64,000 nt of DNA from contig NZ_JALKAH010000001.1 in the NCBI RefSeq assembly GCF_023015625.1, positions 62,001 through 126,000 on the forward strand. The letters are read 5' to 3'. This document shows, in pieces, positions 9,715 to 18,199 of the stretch (positions within the stretch are counted from its first letter, which is position 1; each line of letters opens with the position of its first letter). Both the position numbers and the translations under genes were made by a program. The notes under the pieces were generated by a model. It searched no databases and had not been told where the DNA came from. It saw only the letters and a program-made list of their open reading frames with translations. This stretch comes from Yoonia sp. F2084L (GTDB taxonomy: Bacteria; Pseudomonadota; Alphaproteobacteria; Rhodobacterales; Rhodobacteraceae).

Positions 9715-10343
9715 TGGACGGGGTGCGGGCCGCATTGCAGAGAATGCTCGGCCCGGATGTCGGCGTCGGTGTTGTCGACCCCAGAGAGGGTGAAGGTGAC
9801 CTGTGGCCCAATGAAGCCGAAATCATCGCACGGGCGGTGCCAAAACGCCGCGCTGAATTCGCAGCCGGTCGTCAGGCTGCGCGCGAAGCGATGCAAGTGC
9901 AGGGCGTCAAACCCACGGCTATTTTGCAAGGCGCTGACCGTGCGCCGCTTTGGCCCAAGCGTATGGTCGGATCAATTGCCCATTGCGATACATGCGCGAT
10001 TGCGGCTGTCGCGTGGGACGGGGATCATCAGACGCTGGGCATCGACGTTGAACCGGCAACGCCTCTCGCCTCTGACCTGATCGACATCCTGTGCACTGGA
10101 CACGAGCGCGACTGGCTTCATACACAATCAGAACCGGGCCTTGCAGCCAAGATGATTTTCAGCGCCAAAGAGGCTGTTTATAAAGCACAATATCCGCTGA
10201 CCCATCGCGTGATTGGGTTTGATGCGGTGACGCTCACCTTGGCCTCGGATCGTTTCGAGGTGCGAACCGATCTCAATATACCCAAACTGAAAGGCGCGAT
10301 CTTGATCCAAGAGGGTCTGATCCTATCTGTTGCTCATGTCTAA
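9714..10343 (+). CDS. 4'-phosphopantetheinyl transferase (Sfp/EntD type)
   Basis: 209 residues; the ATG overlaps the NRPS stop in TAATG. The two diagnostic blocks of Sfp-superfamily enzymes are visible: a GIDVE motif near residue 109-113 (Mg/CoA binding) and SAKEAVYKA near 150-158. An upstream SIAH motif resembles the EntD subfamily. The enzyme should convert apo carrier domains of the neighbouring PKS (Ser1043) and NRPS (Ser1425) to the holo form. Its position inside the operon supports a dedicated role, though it could also serve other carrier proteins. Confidence 0.9.
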   Translation: MDGVRAALQRMLGPDVGVGVVDPREGEGDLWPNEAEIIARAVPKRRAEFAAGRQAAREAMQVQGVKPTAILQGADRAPLWPKRMVGSIAHCDTCAIAAVAWDGDHQTLGIDVEPATPLASDLIDILCTGHERDWLHTQSEPGLAAKMIFSAKEAVYKAQYPLTHRVIGFDAVTLTLASDRFEVRTDLNIPKLKGAILIQEGLILSVAHV

Positions 10344-11271
10344 ACGTCTGATTCTATTCATTCTTGCACCTGTTCTCATTGTCCTTGGCGCTTTGGGCCT
10401 TTACGCCCGCGATCCGGCACCTTTGGATGCGGAAAGCTTTGCTGCACTCTACACAGAACCCGCGCCCAGCATTGACGGACCACGGCAGGTCTATCACCTT
10501 GGTCACAGTCTGGTGGGCCGTGATATGCCAGCGATGCTGGCGCAATTGGCAGGCGAAGGGCACGGCTTTGCCAGTCAGTTAGGCTGGGGTGCGACGCTGC
10601 GGTCACATTGGGATCCCGATGTGCCGGTCAATGGGTTTGAGCAGGAAAACGCGCACGACAAATACCGTGATGCGCATGAGGCCGTAGGATCAGGCGCGTA
10701 CGACGCGCTGGTCCTGACCGAGATGGTCGAGATTGCGGATGCCGTGCGCTATCATGATACGCCCGTGCATTTGCACAACTGGGAGCGGAAAGCCCATGCG
10801 CAGGGTGCCGCCGTCTATCTTTATGAAACGTGGCATCCGTTGAATGACCCTGTGGGCTGGTTGACTCGTCTGGATCGCGACCGGCAGCTTTATTGGGAAG
10901 ATGCAGTGCTGCGACCAGCGCTGGCGCGGGCTGATGAACCTCGGCCGATCTATGTGATCCCCGGTGGTCAGGTAATGGCAGCCTTTGCCCGTGCCTTGGA
11001 AGAAGAGGGGCCGGTCGGCCCTCTGGAAAGCTACAGTGATCTGTTCAGCGACAACATTCATTTCAATGACTACGGGGCCTATCTGATGGCGCTGACCCAC
11101 TATGCCGTGCTTTATCAGCGCGCGCCCATCGGTCTACCACATCAGCTTTTACGCGCTGATGGTACGTCTGCCGATGATCCGGGTTTGCAAGCGGCGGCTT
11201 TGATGCAGCGGGTTGTCTGGGATGTTGTATCAAACTCACCAATGACCGGGGTCCCTGCGGCCTTCCAATAG
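10336..11271 (+). CDS. Membrane-anchored SGNH/GDSL-like hydrolase
   Basis: 311 residues. The ATG at 10336 overlaps the last 8 bases of the PPTase gene. Residues 1-20 form a single hydrophobic signal anchor (LILFILAPVLIVLGALGL), so the rest is probably periplasmic. A GHSLVG motif near residue 56 stands where GDSL enzymes have block I, and DNIHFND near 238 matches the block V DxxH, which together suggest a Ser-His hydrolase. It closes the PKS/NRPS operon, so it might deacylate, transfer or trim the product or a precursor after export. It could instead act on exopolysaccharide acetyl groups. I do not recognise a characterised orthologue. Confidence 0.6.
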   Translation: MSKRLILFILAPVLIVLGALGLYARDPAPLDAESFAALYTEPAPSIDGPRQVYHLGHSLVGRDMPAMLAQLAGEGHGFASQLGWGATLRSHWDPDVPVNGFEQENAHDKYRDAHEAVGSGAYDALVLTEMVEIADAVRYHDTPVHLHNWERKAHAQGAAVYLYETWHPLNDPVGWLTRLDRDRQLYWEDAVLRPALARADEPRPIYVIPGGQVMAAFARALEEEGPVGPLESYSDLFSDNIHFNDYGAYLMALTHYAVLYQRAPIGLPHQLLRADGTSADDPGLQAAALMQRVVWDVVSNSPMTGVPAAFQ

Positions 11272-11272
11272 G

Positions 11273-12463
11273 TCAATCTTTCGGGAACAACGCCCGTAGC
11301 TGGGCCGCGTTCTGCGCCTGATCATGCGCGGCAATCACCCGCGCGCGCCCTTCTTTTCCCATTGCTGCCAACGTGGCTGTATCGGCTGACAAAGCCTGCG
11401 CCACCGCATCGCGCAGTGCAGGCACGTCGCCCGGCGGAACAATCCATCCACAGTCTGCATCAACCAATTCAGGGATACCGGTGATCTGGGTCGTGACCAC
11501 GGGCCTGCCCATCGCAAGGCTCTCCATCAAGACGATGGGTAAGCCTTCGGCAAAGCTGGGCAAGGCAAAGACCCGTGCGCCTTTGATTGCTGCGCGCACT
11601 TCTTCGCCCGTACCCCATCCGGCCAGCGTGACGTGATCGTGCAAGCCAAGTTCAGCTATCCGCGCCTCAATCCCTGCACGGTCTTCTCCGTCACCGATGA
11701 AAACCAGATCAAGGGTGGGGTGATCCGCGATCAATGGGGCCACGGCTTCAACCAGTAGCGCTTGCGCTTTGGCAGGGCAGAGCCTGCCGACACAGACGAT
11801 CCGGGCGTTTTCAGGGGGCGGCGAGAGTTTGAATTCATCCAGATCAATGCCGCAGCGCACAACATGCACCTTGTCTGCGTGGTCACCGCCCGTTGCGTCC
11901 AAAATCACACCGCGCGCGTAATCGGTGATCGCCGCGACAAAGGTGCTATCGGCCACCTTTGCGGGCAAACCACTGCCTACCGGATCATCGAATTCGTCAG
12001 GTCCGTGTGCTGTAAAACTGTAACTCGGGCCACCCATGCGGTGCGCCAACAGCGCAACTGCGGTGGAGTTCATAGAAAAATGCGCATGCACGTGGTGAAT
12101 GCCTTGCGCCTTCGCCGCTTGCTTAAAGAACACCGCCTCGACCAGATAGGCCACGTTCTTCAGGCCCGTGCTGCCCGGACGCGTTGCAAGGTGGAACATG
12201 GTCTTGAAGGCGCGCAAGAAGCCAAGCGGGTTCGTTGCAACCTCTTTCAGTGTTCGCGCGGCCAAAGCGACCGCGCCCTGCTTGAGGATATAGGTCGTCT
12301 TACCCACCTCATCGCGGTCACGCGGGTCGACAGGCACTTCCGCCCAATCGCGGATCGCAAAGCGGGTCACCGGCACACCTGCGGCTTCATGCGCGTGGAT
12401 TTCGCGACGGATGAATGTCGTCGAGGTAATCGGATAGGTGTTCATCAGATAGGCAAGGCTCAT
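11273..12463 (-). CDS. Family 4 glycosyltransferase
   Basis: 396 residues, starting at the ATG at 12463, one base after the rfbA stop; a start 10 codons earlier would lie inside rfbA. The C-terminal half has the GT4 signature: a VFIGDGEDR segment, then FAEGLPIVLMESLAMG with the two acidic residues of the EX7E motif, then a donor-binding loop. The N-terminus (SxTFIRREIHAHEAAG) is like colanic-acid/exopolysaccharide glycosyltransferases. It is the last gene of the rfbCBDA operon and ends one base from the SGNH gene on the other strand, with no clear terminator between them. It probably transfers a sugar, perhaps rhamnose, to the metabolite or to a polysaccharide. Confidence 0.85.
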   Translation of the reverse strand: MSLAYLMNTYPITSTTFIRREIHAHEAAGVPVTRFAIRDWAEVPVDPRDRDEVGKTTYILKQGAVALAARTLKEVATNPLGFLRAFKTMFHLATRPGSTGLKNVAYLVEAVFFKQAAKAQGIHHVHAHFSMNSTAVALLAHRMGGPSYSFTAHGPDEFDDPVGSGLPAKVADSTFVAAITDYARGVILDATGGDHADKVHVVRCGIDLDEFKLSPPPENARIVCVGRLCPAKAQALLVEAVAPLIADHPTLDLVFIGDGEDRAGIEARIAELGLHDHVTLAGWGTGEEVRAAIKGARVFALPSFAEGLPIVLMESLAMGRPVVTTQITGIPELVDADCGWIVPPGDVPALRDAVAQALSADTATLAAMGKEGRARVIAAHDQAQNAAQLRALFPKD

Positions 12464-12464
12464 G

Positions 12465-13334
12465 CTAAAGCAGCCCGCGCAGATAGGCACCATATTCGGT
12501 TTTGGCGTAACGATCAGCGAGTGCTGTCAGCTGCGCGTCATCAATCCAGCCCGCACCGTAAGCAATCTCTTCGGGGCAGCCGGTTTGCATGCCTTGACGG
12601 CTTTGCAACGTGCGCACGAAGTTGCCCGCATCCAGCAAACTGGCGTGGGTGCCAGTATCAAGCCAGGCATAGCCACGCCCCATGGTTTCGACGTTCAACG
12701 CGCCGTCATGAAGATAGCTTTCCAGCAAGGTGACGATTTCCAGCTCTCCTCGCGCACTGGGCTTGATTGCGCGCGCGCGGTCAGGCGCGGTGCCATCCAG
12801 AAAATACAGTCCCGTGACAGCATATTGCGAAGGCGGAACTGCGGGCTTTTCGATGATTTGGGTCACCCGGCCGGTCGCATCCATGCCCACCACGCCATAG
12901 CGTTCCGGGTCAGCGACCCGGTAACCAAAGACGGTGCCGCCTGCGGTCTGCGCATCTGCACTGGCCAGCAGTTCCGGAAGTCCATGCCCGAAAAAGATGT
13001 TATCCCCCAGCACCATAGCCGAAGGTGCGCCATCCAGAAACATTTCGCCAATCAGATAGGCCTGCGCCAGCCCGTCGGGGCTGGGTTGGACCAGCCACGT
13101 GATTTGCACACCCCATTGCGACCCATCGCCAAGCAAGTTCTGGAACTGCGCCTGATCCTGTGGGGTGGTGATGATCCCGATCTCGCGGATCCCGGTCAGC
13201 ATCAGGACGGACAGCGGATAATAGATCATCGGCTTGTCGTAGATCGGCATCAGCTGCTTTGAAAGCCCTTGCGTAATGGGCCAAAGCCGCGATCCGGTGC
13301 CGCCAGCCAGTATCAATCCCTTACGTCTACTCAT
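12465..13334 (-). CDS. rfbA: Glucose-1-phosphate thymidylyltransferase
   Basis: 289 residues, the usual length of RmlA/RfbA. It makes dTDP-glucose from glucose-1-phosphate and dTTP, the first step of dTDP-L-rhamnose synthesis. The N-terminal nucleotide-binding loop LAGGTGSRLWP is followed by SKQLMPIYDKPMIYYPLS, both nearly identical to the family. QPSPDGLAQA and GDNIFFGHG further support it. It lies in an operon with rfbC, rfbB and rfbD upstream and a glycosyltransferase immediately downstream. Confidence 0.97.
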   Translation of the reverse strand: MSRRKGLILAGGTGSRLWPITQGLSKQLMPIYDKPMIYYPLSVLMLTGIREIGIITTPQDQAQFQNLLGDGSQWGVQITWLVQPSPDGLAQAYLIGEMFLDGAPSAMVLGDNIFFGHGLPELLASADAQTAGGTVFGYRVADPERYGVVGMDATGRVTQIIEKPAVPPSQYAVTGLYFLDGTAPDRARAIKPSARGELEIVTLLESYLHDGALNVETMGRGYAWLDTGTHASLLDAGNFVRTLQSRQGMQTGCPEEIAYGAGWIDDAQLTALADRYAKTEYGAYLRGLL

Positions 13335-13365
13335 ACTCTTGTCCTAGTTAGTGGTTTGGGCGATA

Positions 13366-14220
13366 TTATAGCTGGCCCAACATTTTTGTTAGTGCCGCGC
13401 GCCAATCCGGTCGCTTAATGCCAAAGGTTTCTTCAATACTCGTACAATCCAGCCGTGAATTCGCCGGGCGTTTGGCAGGCGTTGGGTAGTCGGCCGTTGT
13501 GATGTCGGTGACCGTGACATCGCGCTTTGCCACGTCAAAGATGGCGCGCGCAAAATCGGCCCATGATACACCGGGCGCGCCGCTGAAGTGATAAATGCCA
13601 CTGGCATCTTGGCCTGCAGTCATCGCCTTTGCCATCGTGATGCAGGCGTCCGCAATCGCGTCAGCCGGGGTTGGTCCGCCAATCTGATCGCCAACGACTG
13701 TCAGCGCATTGCGGGTTTGGGATAGTCGCAGCATTGTTGTGGCAAAGTTCTTGCCTGTCGCATCAAAAACCCAAGCCGTGCGCAGAATGGCATGCGTGCC
13801 ACCCGCAGCCACAACGGCCTGTTCACCGGCCAGCTTGGTGCGCCCGTAAGCGCCCAAAGGTCCCGTCGCATCGTCGGTTTGCCATGCGGGCCCTTCTGTG
13901 CCGTCGAAAACATAGTCGGTCGAAATATGGATGAAGGGTATGCCCTTTGCGGTGCAGGCCAGTGCCATCGCACCGGGGGCATCGGCATTGATCACCCGGG
14001 CGGCGGCTTCGTTTTCCTCTGCGGCATCGACAGCGGTCCATGCTGCGGCATTGATCACCGCGTCCGCGTTGCTCTGAGTGATTGCTGCGGCGCAGGCGTC
14101 TGGGTCACTCAGGTCAGCAGCGTTGCGTCCCAACGCCGTAATCTGAACCCCAGCGTCTGGTCCCGCAGCGATGAGCGCGCGGGCGACTTGCCCCGTTTGA
14201 CCAAAAACAAGGATATTCAT
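13366..14220 (-). CDS. rfbD: dTDP-4-dehydrorhamnose reductase
   Basis: 284 residues. It catalyses the last step of dTDP-L-rhamnose synthesis, NADPH reduction of dTDP-4-dehydrorhamnose. The Rossmann start [14 protein letters not shown], the ISTDYVFDG motif and the YGRTKLAGE block (catalytic Tyr and Lys of the SDR fold) are present. Its start overlaps the rfbB stop by 4 bases, indicating translational coupling. A 31-base gap separates it from rfbA. Confidence 0.96.
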   Translation of the reverse strand: MNILVFGQTGQVARALIAAGPDAGVQITALGRNAADLSDPDACAAAITQSNADAVINAAAWTAVDAAEENEAAARVINADAPGAMALACTAKGIPFIHISTDYVFDGTEGPAWQTDDATGPLGAYGRTKLAGEQAVVAAGGTHAILRTAWVFDATGKNFATTMLRLSQTRNALTVVGDQIGGPTPADAIADACITMAKAMTAGQDASGIYHFSGAPGVSWADFARAIFDVAKRDVTVTDITTADYPTPAKRPANSRLDCTSIEETFGIKRPDWRAALTKMLGQL

Positions 14221-15254
14221 GCAGTACCCAACCGCGTGCCGACACCATCACGGTCCAGCAAAGGCTGCCACCAATAGCTGTTTTCAAGATACCATGAAAC
14301 AGTCTTGGCAAGCCCTTCTTCCAGCGTGACTGAAGGCCGCCAATTCAGTTCGTCACGCATCCGGCTTGGATCAATCGCATAGCGAAGGTCATGGCCGGGG
14401 CGGTCAGTGACGTAAGTAATCAGGTCTGCATGGGGCGCGCTATCGGGGCGATGTTGATCCAGCAGATCGCAAATCATCTTCACCAGATCAATGTTGCGCG
14501 CTTCGTTTTCACCGCCAATGTTGTAGCTGCGGCCGATCTGCCCACGGGTCAGCACGGTCAGCAAGGCGTCGGCGTGATCTTCGACATAAAGCCAATCGCG
14601 CACGTTTTCGCCTTTACCGTACACAGGGATTGGTTTGCCGTGCAGCGCGTTGAGGATCACCACAGGGATCAGCTTTTCAGGGAAATGATATGGTCCGTAG
14701 TTGTTGGAACAATTGGTCAGCACAACAGGCAGGCCGTATGTTTCAGCCCATGCCCGGACCAGATGGTCGCTGGCGGCTTTGGATGCAGAGTAGGGACTGC
14801 GCGGATCATAGGGCGTGTCTTCGGTGAACTGACCCTCAGACCCCAAAGAGCCATAAACCTCGTCGGTTGAGATGTGATGGAAACGGAAAGCATCAGGCTT
14901 GCCGCGTGCTTCCCAATAGGCGCGAGCCGCTTCCAGCAAGGTGTAGGTGCCGGTGACATTCGTGGCGATAAAGGCGCCGGGGCCGTCGATGGAACGGTCC
15001 ACATGCGACTCCGCGGCCAAATGCATGATCGCATCGGGCGCATGGCTGGCAAGGATGCGGTCTAATGCAGGTCTGTCGCAAATATCCGCGTGCTCGAACG
15101 CGTAAAGTGGGCTGTCTGCAACATCCGCCACATTGGCCAGACAAGCCGCATAGGTCAGCGCATCCAGGTTCACGACGCTATTACCTGCCGCAACAGCCTG
15201 CCGCACAACGGCTGAGCCGATAAAACCCGCACCGCCGGTGACGAGGATTTTCAT
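14217..15254 (-). CDS. rfbB: dTDP-glucose 4,6-dehydratase
   Basis: 345 residues, an extended SDR enzyme converting dTDP-glucose to dTDP-4-dehydro-6-deoxyglucose with tightly bound NAD. The N-terminal [12 protein letters not shown] loop, the [11 protein letters not shown] motif, [10 protein letters not shown] and the [10 protein letters not shown] block with catalytic Tyr and Lys are all visible. The start overlaps the end of rfbC by 4 bases and the stop overlaps rfbD by 4 bases. Confidence 0.97.
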   Translation of the reverse strand: MKILVTGGAGFIGSAVVRQAVAAGNSVVNLDALTYAACLANVADVADSPLYAFEHADICDRPALDRILASHAPDAIMHLAAESHVDRSIDGPGAFIATNVTGTYTLLEAARAYWEARGKPDAFRFHHISTDEVYGSLGSEGQFTEDTPYDPRSPYSASKAASDHLVRAWAETYGLPVVLTNCSNNYGPYHFPEKLIPVVILNALHGKPIPVYGKGENVRDWLYVEDHADALLTVLTRGQIGRSYNIGGENEARNIDLVKMICDLLDQHRPDSAPHADLITYVTDRPGHDLRYAIDPSRMRDELNWRPSVTLEEGLAKTVSWYLENSYWWQPLLDRDGVGTRLGTA

Positions 15255-15817
15255 GGCGTGGCCTCGTAGACAAATGGTGATTTGAAATCTTGAAAGGATG
15301 CGGCGGCGGCGTCTTTGTCCGACAATACCGCTTCGCTTGCATCAATGCCCCAGTCAATCGCGAGGTCGGGATCGTCAAAGCGTACGGCACCTTCGCACAT
15401 TGGCGCGTAGGTGGCTGAGCATTTATATGCGACCATACAATCAGGCGTGCGGGTGATGAACCCGTGCAAGAACCCTGCGGGGATTAGCAACTGATTGCCT
15501 GTGGTATCCGACAATTCGACCGCAACCCATTTGCCATAGGTCGGCGCGCCTTTGCGCACATCAACCGCAACATCCAAAATGACCCCCTGCAACACGCGGA
15601 TCAGCTTGGCCTGCGCTGCCGGTGGGGCCTGATAATGCAAACCCCGCATTGTGCCCTGATCTTTGCTATAAGACTGATTGTCCTGCACAAATTCGGTTGT
15701 AATGCCCAAGCCGGCTAGCGTTTCTGCGTTGTAGGTCTCGCTGAAATGGCCGCGTCCGTCCGCAAAGCGACGCGGTGTAATCTCGACGACACCGGCAAGC
15801 TGGGTTTCTTTTATCAT
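15251..15817 (-). CDS. rfbC: dTDP-4-dehydrorhamnose 3,5-epimerase
   Basis: 188 residues. The ATG at 15817 is chosen because the family begins a few residues before [19 protein letters not shown]; the longer frame upstream has no family resemblance. The cupin-fold epimerase acts on dTDP-4-dehydro-6-deoxyglucose. [19 protein letters not shown] carries the catalytic His, and FLHGFITRT with VAYKCSATY completes the pattern. It is the first gene of the rfbCBDA-glycosyltransferase operon. Any promoter lies in the 277 bp shared with the divergent clc gene, where I cannot point to a clear -35/-10 pair. Confidence 0.96.
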   Translation of the reverse strand: MIKETQLAGVVEITPRRFADGRGHFSETYNAETLAGLGITTEFVQDNQSYSKDQGTMRGLHYQAPPAAQAKLIRVLQGVILDVAVDVRKGAPTYGKWVAVELSDTTGNQLLIPAGFLHGFITRTPDCMVAYKCSATYAPMCEGAVRFDDPDLAIDWGIDASEAVLSDKDAAAASFQDFKSPFVYEATP

Positions 15818-16094
15818 ATTTGAATTATCCGGCGGGCTAAAATTACGATCAAGATGGGTTGTGCTTATTTGTTTGCAGCAAAAAAATCCATGCCTGTCGT
15901 GTAGAATTCCAGTCGTGGGATGCATGTATCAAGACCCTCCCGATGATCTGCGACGACCGGCCCCGGATGCAAAGCCGATGAATTTCCGCTTGGAAGCACC
16001 CAAAGCATGAAATAGACCTGAAAAGACGTCAGGGGCTTGCGTCTGTCGTGTGATATTCGACAGCGCAACCGCGCCTCGCAAGAAAGCCAACCTG

Positions 16095-17783
16095 ATGGGT
16101 AAGCCAGTCAAAGCGTTGCTACAGCAAGGGATTGCTGACGCAACGACGGCTTGTCGTGACGCCGCAAAGGCCATGAAAACCCATGGCCCGAACCAGATCC
16201 AGTTCTGGTTCATTGCTTTGGCGATTGGTATTGCGGCAGGCTTTGCCGCTGTTTTGTTCCGACTGGGTATCTACGCCATTCAAACCACAGCCTATGGAAC
16301 CGATGATGTTCTGACACTGCATTCTTTTGCGGCAGGGCTGGCGTGGTATCAGATTTTGCTGATCCCGATATGCGGCGGGTTGATCGTTGGCCTGATCCTT
16401 GATCGGTTTACCGATGATGGGCGGGTCCGGTCGGTGGCCGACGTGATCGAAGGGGCCGCACTGTCCGAAGGCCGCGTCGAAGTCCGGCGGGGGCTGGCAT
16501 CGGCAGCCGCATCAATGATCACGCTGTCCACGGGTGGGTCATCTGGCCGCGAAGGGCCAGTGGTACACCTTGCCGCCGTCATCTCAACCGGTGTTTGCCG
16601 CTGGATCAACGCCAATGGGATCACGGGCCGCGATTTGCTGGGCTGCGCTGTCGCGGCGGCTGTCTCTGCCAGCTTTAACGCCCCTATTGCCGGAGCCTTG
16701 TTCGCGCTGGAGGTCGTTCTGCGTCACTTTGCTGTGCATGCTTTCGCCCCGATTGTGATTGCCTCTGCCGTTGGCACCGTTATCAACCGGCTGGTGTTTG
16801 GTGACGTGACCGAGTTCGCTTTGCCAGTTCAGAATGCCCTTGGGTTCTACGTGGAACTGCCCGCGTTTCTGATCCTCGGTTTGGTTTGCGGGCTTGTCGC
16901 TGTCGCCTTGATGAAGGCGATTTTCTGGGCGGAAGACTTCGGCAATTACGTGCAACGTGAAACCGGTATTCCACGCTACCTACGCCCTGCGATCGCTGGC
17001 GCGATGTTGGGGGCATTGGCAATCTGGTGGCCGCATATCATTGGTGTCGGATATGAGACAACATCGGCCGCGCTGACGGGCGAATTGGTGCTGTATGAGG
17101 CCATCGTCTTTGTCATCCTCAAGGTGGCCGCCGTCGCCATCACGATGGGGGGGCGTATGGGTGGTGGGGTTTTCTCGCCTTCTTTGATGGTGGGTGCACT
17201 GACGGGTTTGGCTTTTGGCCTGATCGCCACACCGATTTTTCCAACCGTATCAGGCAGTGAAACGCTTTATGCACTTGCCGGTATGGGTGCGGTCGCGGCG
17301 GCAGTGCTGGGCGCGCCGATTTCAACCACGTTGATTGTGTTCGAACTGACGGGCGATTGGCAAACAGGTCTTGCTGTTATGGTCGCTGTGTCGCTGTCGT
17401 CCGCGCTGTCATCGCGGCTTGTGGACCGGTCGTTCTTCCTGACCCAGCTTGAGCGGCGCAATGTCCACCTGGCCGCCGGACCGCAGGCCTATCTTTTGGC
17501 CACCTTCAAAGTGTCGTCCATCATGCGTGCGGTGCACGACAAGAACGCCGCTTCAGAAGAGGAATGCTGGGATCTGGTGCGGGACGGTGTGTATGTTGAC
17601 GGTAATGCCACGCTTGAGCAGGCGATGCCTATGTTTGAGGGCCAAGGCCACCGTTTTATCCCGGTCGTGACCTTGGGTGGCGAAGATAGCCCGCCAGAGC
17701 TTTGGGGCGCCTTGTTTCAGGTCGATGCGCTGCGTGCGATGAACCGCGCCTTGTCAGAAACCGCAGCAGAGGAACATTCCTAA
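16095..17783 (+). CDS. CLC-family chloride channel/transporter with C-terminal CBS region
   Basis: 562 residues starting at the ATG at 16095 (a GTG 45 bases upstream is less likely). The first 40 residues are cytoplasmic, followed by about 10-12 hydrophobic helices. The CLC selectivity elements are present: GREGP with the gating glutamate Glu153, and GGRMGGGVFSPS. The proton-glutamate site of EcClC (Glu203) aligns with Val207, in a LFALEVV context, as in vertebrate CLC channels. The last 110 residues form a CBS-like regulatory region. The gene ends 4 bases inside the convergent DUF427 gene. It exports or equilibrates chloride; channel versus exchanger cannot be settled by eye. Confidence 0.93.
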   Translation: MGKPVKALLQQGIADATTACRDAAKAMKTHGPNQIQFWFIALAIGIAAGFAAVLFRLGIYAIQTTAYGTDDVLTLHSFAAGLAWYQILLIPICGGLIVGLILDRFTDDGRVRSVADVIEGAALSEGRVEVRRGLASAAASMITLSTGGSSGREGPVVHLAAVISTGVCRWINANGITGRDLLGCAVAAAVSASFNAPIAGALFALEVVLRHFAVHAFAPIVIASAVGTVINRLVFGDVTEFALPVQNALGFYVELPAFLILGLVCGLVAVALMKAIFWAEDFGNYVQRETGIPRYLRPAIAGAMLGALAIWWPHIIGVGYETTSAALTGELVLYEAIVFVILKVAAVAITMGGRMGGGVFSPSLMVGALTGLAFGLIATPIFPTVSGSETLYALAGMGAVAAAVLGAPISTTLIVFELTGDWQTGLAVMVAVSLSSALSSRLVDRSFFLTQLERRNVHLAAGPQAYLLATFKVSSIMRAVHDKNAASEEECWDLVRDGVYVDGNATLEQAMPMFEGQGHRFIPVVTLGGEDSPPELWGALFQVDALRAMNRALSETAAEEHS

Positions 17784-18121
17784 ACCTGCTCGACGGCCAC
17801 TTTTTCAGAGAAGAAGGCGAGGTGGTCCTTAATCGCGGCGACGGCCTCTTTTGGGGCCTCATAGGACCAAGCCGCATTCGCAATTGGCCCGCTTTTGGCT
17901 TCAATGGTGAAATAGCTCGCTTCACCCTTGTAGGGGCATTTTGAGGTTAGATCGGTTGGTTCAAGAAACGCCATCGCAAGGTCTTCGCGCGGAAAATAGA
18001 TCACCGGCGGATAATCACCTTCAACCAGTTCCAGCGCATTGGTGCTTTCCCCGATGACAGCGCCTGCTGCGCGGACAACCCAAGTGCCTGTGGCAGGACG
18101 GATTTTGATGTGATCAGCCAT
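17780..18121 (-). CDS. DUF427 domain protein
   Basis: 113 residues, the usual size of the DUF427 family. Typical features are a conserved WxYxxP-like region, here AAWSYEAPKEA near the C-terminus, and the earlier KCPYKGEASYFTI block. A good ribosome site (AAAGGA) lies 8 bases before the ATG. Members are small soluble beta-rich proteins without an established activity. It is convergent with and overlaps the clc gene by 4 bases. Confidence 0.9.
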   Translation of the reverse strand: MADHIKIRPATGTWVVRAAGAVIGESTNALELVEGDYPPVIYFPREDLAMAFLEPTDLTSKCPYKGEASYFTIEAKSGPIANAAWSYEAPKEAVAAIKDHLAFFSEKVAVEQV

Positions 18122-18199
18122 GGTGATTTCCTTTTCGTCAAAAGTCGCCAGTGACCGGCAAGCCGGACCAACGCATGCGTGTTGAATGACAGTTTGATG

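Noticed and set aside
11762..12733. 323-codon plus-strand frame across the GT4 and rfbA genes
   Set aside because: It is antisense to two clear genes, and its translation is Arg/His-rich without motifs.
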